A DNA stretch of 7,165 nucleotides, taken from Eubacterium sp. (GTDB taxonomy: Bacteria > Bacillota > Clostridia > Lachnospirales > Lachnospiraceae). Within the stretch, counting starts at the first letter, position 1. The number at the start of each line of letters is the position of its first letter. This document shows positions 4,526 through 7,165 of the stretch, one piece after another. The notes beneath the pieces are model-generated. The model was not told where the DNA came from. It searched no databases and saw only the letters and a list, made by a program, of their open reading frames with translations. The stretch is taken from the NCBI GenBank assembly GCA_020844525.1, contig JAJGAH010000127.1:1-7165 (forward strand), written 5' to 3'. A program made the position numbers and the translations under genes.

Positions 4526-6025
4526 ATGAAAAGAAAAACATTGACCATGCTCCTCTGTGGAGCAATGACCGCGTCCCTGCTCGCTGGATGCGGAAGTTCT
4601 ACTGGCAGTACAGGTACGTCAGCTTCTTCCTCATCTGCGTCAGCATCCACGTCTGCCTCGGCAGTGGAGAGCACGTCTGCTGCGGACACAGGCTCTGACA
4701 GCACAGAAGCGGTGACATCCACTTCTACGGAAGCTGTATCTTCCACTTCCGGCTCAACGGACAATGTGGTTGTAAAGGCTGTGGAAAACAAGGACCAGTT
4801 CAAGGGCGAAGAGCTCAGCATTCTTGTTTCGGCAGGATGGATGGACAATCGTTATGATGCGACGATCCAGCGTTTTGAGGATACCTACGGGGTTACGGTT
4901 GATGTACAGACAATTCCTGCAGATCAGTATTCCGATATCCTTCAGTCCGATCTGGCCAATGGAACCTGCCCGGATATTTTCTGGATCCAGTCCAATCCTG
5001 TTGGTGCTATCGAATCCAATATCGGCAATCCGGAAGAGTACTGTATCGACTTCACGGGCGCTGACTGGCAGAATGTAATGCCGGAATCACGTCAGGCTTC
5101 CTGCATCAGCAATGGAAAGCTCTACGGCCTGCAGATCTGGCACAATTCTCCGGAATATGTCATGGTTTACAACAAGTCCCTGTTCAAGGAGCTCGGCATT
5201 ACGGATGTACCGACTACCTATGATGCACTGAAAGAGGATCTGAAGAAGATCAAGGATTCCGGCGTTGAGACACCCTGGTTCATGCCTGGTGCTGACGGAT
5301 GGCAGGAGCAGCTGGCGTTCTTCCAGATCGGCGGTGTTTACACAGAAGACAACCCGAACCTCTATGATGATCTGAATAACAACAAAGCTACATTCGCTGA
5401 CAACAAGAAGATGCTCGAGGTACTGAACGAGTTCAAGGAGCTTTCCGATGACGGATACTTCGGAGAGGACTGGGTAGGAACAGATTCCACAAACCTTGAG
5501 AATGAGTTCGCAGACAGAACCACAGCAATGGCTATGGCAAACTCCAGCTTTATCAAACAGATTCAGGACGATACCGGCACAAAGGATGAATTCGGAATGT
5601 TCCTGATCCCGCTGGGTGACAACACCTGGTATCCGACCAACCCGGCTGGCCCGACCATGTTCGGTTACAAGGGCACAGAGCATGAGGATCTTGTAAAGGC
5701 ATTCTTCCAGTTCGTATGCACACCGGAAAGTCTGCAGGAAATTCTGGACAATTCTCCGCAGTACACCAACCTGGATGTGAACGTAGACATTGAGCAGCAC
5801 TGGCTGCCGGAAGAAAAAGAATTCATGGCTACTGTTGATAAGTCAAAGATGGGTGTTCCTGTTCTGCAGACTGGCACAAAGTACACCAACGATTACTGGA
5901 TGGATTTCGGATCTGATATGATTTCCTTCTGTCAGGGTGATATTTCAGCCAATGATGTTCTGAAGAACATGGATGCAAACCGTGCAGAGGATGCGAAGGC
6001 AGCGGGAGATTCCGCATGGTCATAA
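4526..6025 (+). CDS. Extracellular substrate-binding lipoprotein of a carbohydrate ABC transporter
   Basis: This 499-residue protein has a lipoprotein signal: basic MKRK, a hydrophobic core, then lipobox LAGC with the lipidated cysteine at residue 22. After it comes a Ser/Thr/Ala-rich linker of about 50 residues (24-78), which would tether the domain across the cell wall. From about 84 onward the sequence fits family 1 extracellular solute-binding proteins (strand ELSILVSAGW, YDATIQRFEDTYGVTVDVQTIP, then LANGTCPDIFW and NGKLYGLQIW). It captures a sugar or oligosaccharide outside the cell and hands it to the permeases encoded downstream; the actual substrate cannot be read. The start is supported by AAGGGAGGG 9 bases before ATG 4526. 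It is followed by an intrinsic terminator and then the permeases, the usual CUT1 order. A role in a non-sugar solute system is less likely given the MalF/UgpA-type permease. Confidence 0.9.
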   Translation: MKRKTLTMLLCGAMTASLLAGCGSSTGSTGTSASSSSASASTSASAVESTSAADTGSDSTEAVTSTSTEAVSSTSGSTDNVVVKAVENKDQFKGEELSILVSAGWMDNRYDATIQRFEDTYGVTVDVQTIPADQYSDILQSDLANGTCPDIFWIQSNPVGAIESNIGNPEEYCIDFTGADWQNVMPESRQASCISNGKLYGLQIWHNSPEYVMVYNKSLFKELGITDVPTTYDALKEDLKKIKDSGVETPWFMPGADGWQEQLAFFQIGGVYTEDNPNLYDDLNNNKATFADNKKMLEVLNEFKELSDDGYFGEDWVGTDSTNLENEFADRTTAMAMANSSFIKQIQDDTGTKDEFGMFLIPLGDNTWYPTNPAGPTMFGYKGTEHEDLVKAFFQFVCTPESLQEILDNSPQYTNLDVNVDIEQHWLPEEKEFMATVDKSKMGVPVLQTGTKYTNDYWMDFGSDMISFCQGDISANDVLKNMDANRAEDAKAAGDSAWS

Positions 6026-6073
6026 AGACCAGAAAGCCTGAACATATAACTGCATAACAAATTGTGAAAGGAA

Positions 6074-6118
6074 GTGTCGCCAGAGGGCTTTGCAGGTCTT
6101 CCACAGGCGGCACTTTTT
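6074..6118 (+). terminator. Intergenic terminator between binding protein and permease genes
   Basis: GTGTCGCC (6074-6081) and GGCGGCAC (6106-6113) form an 8-bp stem with one G-U pair and a 24-base loop, followed by TTTTT (6114-6118). Flanking A's can extend the stem into the T-run. Partial termination here would keep the binding protein in excess over the membrane subunits. An alternative pairing GGAAG (6070-6074) with CTTCC (6098-6102) would overlap the stem base and could compete with it. The remainder of the 6026-6226 spacer shows no convincing second promoter. Confidence 0.75.
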
Positions 6119-6226
6119 ATTGAAACAAAGCATCTGTCAGACAGATCCGGCGGCAGAATAACCTGGCTGGCCGATCCGAACATTCTCTATAAAACTTATT
6201 CTGACTATAAAATCGAAGAGGCAACT

Positions 6227-7108
6227 ATGAATAAAAATAAAATTTATCCAAGATGGTTTGTCATTCTGCCACTGATTATCTATCTCGTATTCTTTCTTTT
6301 TCCAAGTGCGCTCGGTGTATTCTATTCCTTTACAGACTGGAGCAGAATGACATCAAAGAATGGTCTGCATTTTGTTGGGCTGCAGAACTACATTGATCTG
6401 TTCACCTCCAACAAGAATTATATGGCGGGCTTCTGGAATACGATCAAATTTACACTGATTTCCAATATCGTAAAGATTATACCTGCATTTTTCCTTGCCA
6501 TTCTTCTGAATTCACGACTGAAGGGAAAGAAATTTTACCGGACAGTATTTTACCTGCCATCTATTCTTCCGTTCGTAATCATCGGTATCGTTTTTTCATC
6601 TATCTTTTCCTATAATACCGGCTTGATGAACAAAACACTTTCTGCTATAGGACTTGGTTTTCTGAAACAGAGATGGCTGTCTGATCCGAATATGGTATGG
6701 AAATCCATTTTCTCGGTGGATGCATGGAGAGGTATTGGTTATATTATGACCATCTTCCTGGCCGGCCTGAATACCATTGATGATTCTCTGTACGAGGCTG
6801 CTGAAATTGATGGCGCGGGCTTCTGGAAAAAGCTTCAGTATGTAACGCTTCCCATGATGCGCGGTCCGATCATGATCAACCTGGTATTCGGCATCACCTA
6901 TGGACTGAAGGTGTTTGATATTATCTACGTTCTGACAAATGGTGGTCCGGGTCACAAGACAGAGGTGATCACTACCTACGTCTTCCAGTTATATGGTACC
7001 GGCCAGTATGGCTTATCCACCGCATTGAATACGATTCTTCTGGCAATCACTGCAGTCATCGGTGTTATCATTGTAAAGGTAATGAGCAGGAAGGGAGAGC
7101 TGGCTTAA
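6227..7108 (+). CDS. Carbohydrate ABC transporter permease, MalF/UgpA type
   Basis: This 293-residue integral membrane protein is the first permease subunit of a CUT1 importer. About six hydrophobic segments are visible, near residues 11-34, 70-95, 106-127, 164-182, 214-234 and 266-286. The cytoplasmic EAA loop that docks the ATPase is YEAAEIDGAGFWKKLQYVTLP (189-209), and the family signature VLTNGGPGHKTEVITTYVFQ follows at 235-254. The start at ATG 6227-6229 is preceded by GAAGAGG 5 bases upstream and gives the usual short basic N-terminus. A longer frame from GTG 6074 would run through the terminator hairpin and add 51 unrelated residues. Its stop codon is directly followed by the ATG of the next permease, so the two are translationally linked and should form a heterodimer. 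Confidence 0.93.
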   Translation: MNKNKIYPRWFVILPLIIYLVFFLFPSALGVFYSFTDWSRMTSKNGLHFVGLQNYIDLFTSNKNYMAGFWNTIKFTLISNIVKIIPAFFLAILLNSRLKGKKFYRTVFYLPSILPFVIIGIVFSSIFSYNTGLMNKTLSAIGLGFLKQRWLSDPNMVWKSIFSVDAWRGIGYIMTIFLAGLNTIDDSLYEAAEIDGAGFWKKLQYVTLPMMRGPIMINLVFGITYGLKVFDIIYVLTNGGPGHKTEVITTYVFQLYGTGQYGLSTALNTILLAITAVIGVIIVKVMSRKGELA

Positions 7109-7165
7109 ATGACAAAGAAGAGAATTTTTCAAAACATTATCAAACAGGTGGTCTGTATCTTTCTT
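7109..7165 (+). CDS. Second ABC permease, MalG type (start only)
   Basis: ATG 7109-7111 immediately follows the TAA (7106-7108) of the first permease, with GGAAGGGAG inside the end of that gene as ribosome binding site. The 19 visible residues are a basic head (MTKKR) leading into a hydrophobic stretch (VVCIFL), as expected for the first membrane segment of the partner permease. The identity rests mainly on operon order, because no family motif is within the window. Confidence 0.65.
   Translation, partial: MTKKRIFQNIIKQVVCIFL

Noticed and set aside
5087..5800. 237-codon minus-strand frame inside the binding-protein gene
   Set aside because: Antisense to a clear solute-binding protein, with no start signal and no recognisable domain.
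6074..6226. Upstream GTG start extending the permease by 51 residues
   Set aside because: It would translate the terminator hairpin, and the added residues do not resemble permease N-termini. ATG 6227 has its own ribosome binding site.

Overview
The window looks like a chromosomal segment of an anaerobic clostridial Firmicute, probably a gut Lachnospiraceae-like organism. This is inferred from strong AGGAGG-type ribosome binding sites, sigma-A promoters with 16-17 base spacers, a DUF2325 protein, a lipoprotein-type sugar-binding protein with a Ser/Thr linker, and a lone oleate hydratase. No species can be named from the sequence alone.

Layout. Positions 1-330 are a decayed or rearranged edge. 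The last codons of a very basic protein (possibly a transposase) abut the C-terminal half of a GGDEF (diguanylate cyclase) domain that has lost its start and its signature motif. Positions 388-884 hold a small cysteine-rich DUF2325 gene on the minus strand. It has a long structured leader: a near-consensus promoter, two copies of an iron-box-like sequence (DtxR/IdeR type), and a perfect 11-bp hairpin between them. A terminator-shaped hairpin lies across the promoter. Positions 885-1036 are non-coding, with a short direct repeat. Positions 1037-1828 (minus) encode a NagD-type HAD phosphatase.

The 429-bp divergent spacer 1829-2257 carries a 91-bp imperfect palindrome, a possible promoter for the HAD gene, two good promoters for the gene to the right, and a small inverted repeat next to the ribosome binding site. 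Positions 2258-4180 encode a full-length FAD-dependent oleate hydratase, closed by a clear intrinsic terminator at 4254-4282.

Positions 4526-7165 are the start of a carbohydrate ABC importer operon of the CUT1 type: substrate-binding lipoprotein, intrinsic terminator, first permease (MalF/UgpA type), then a second permease cut by the window end. The internal terminator probably makes the binding protein more abundant than the permeases. No ATPase gene is visible, which is usual for CUT1 operons that share an MsmX/UgpC-type ATPase, or it may lie beyond the window.

No defence system, CRISPR array, tRNA or rRNA was found. The coding genes belong to known families. The less explained material is in the non-coding DNA: the DUF2325 leader and the 91-bp palindrome.
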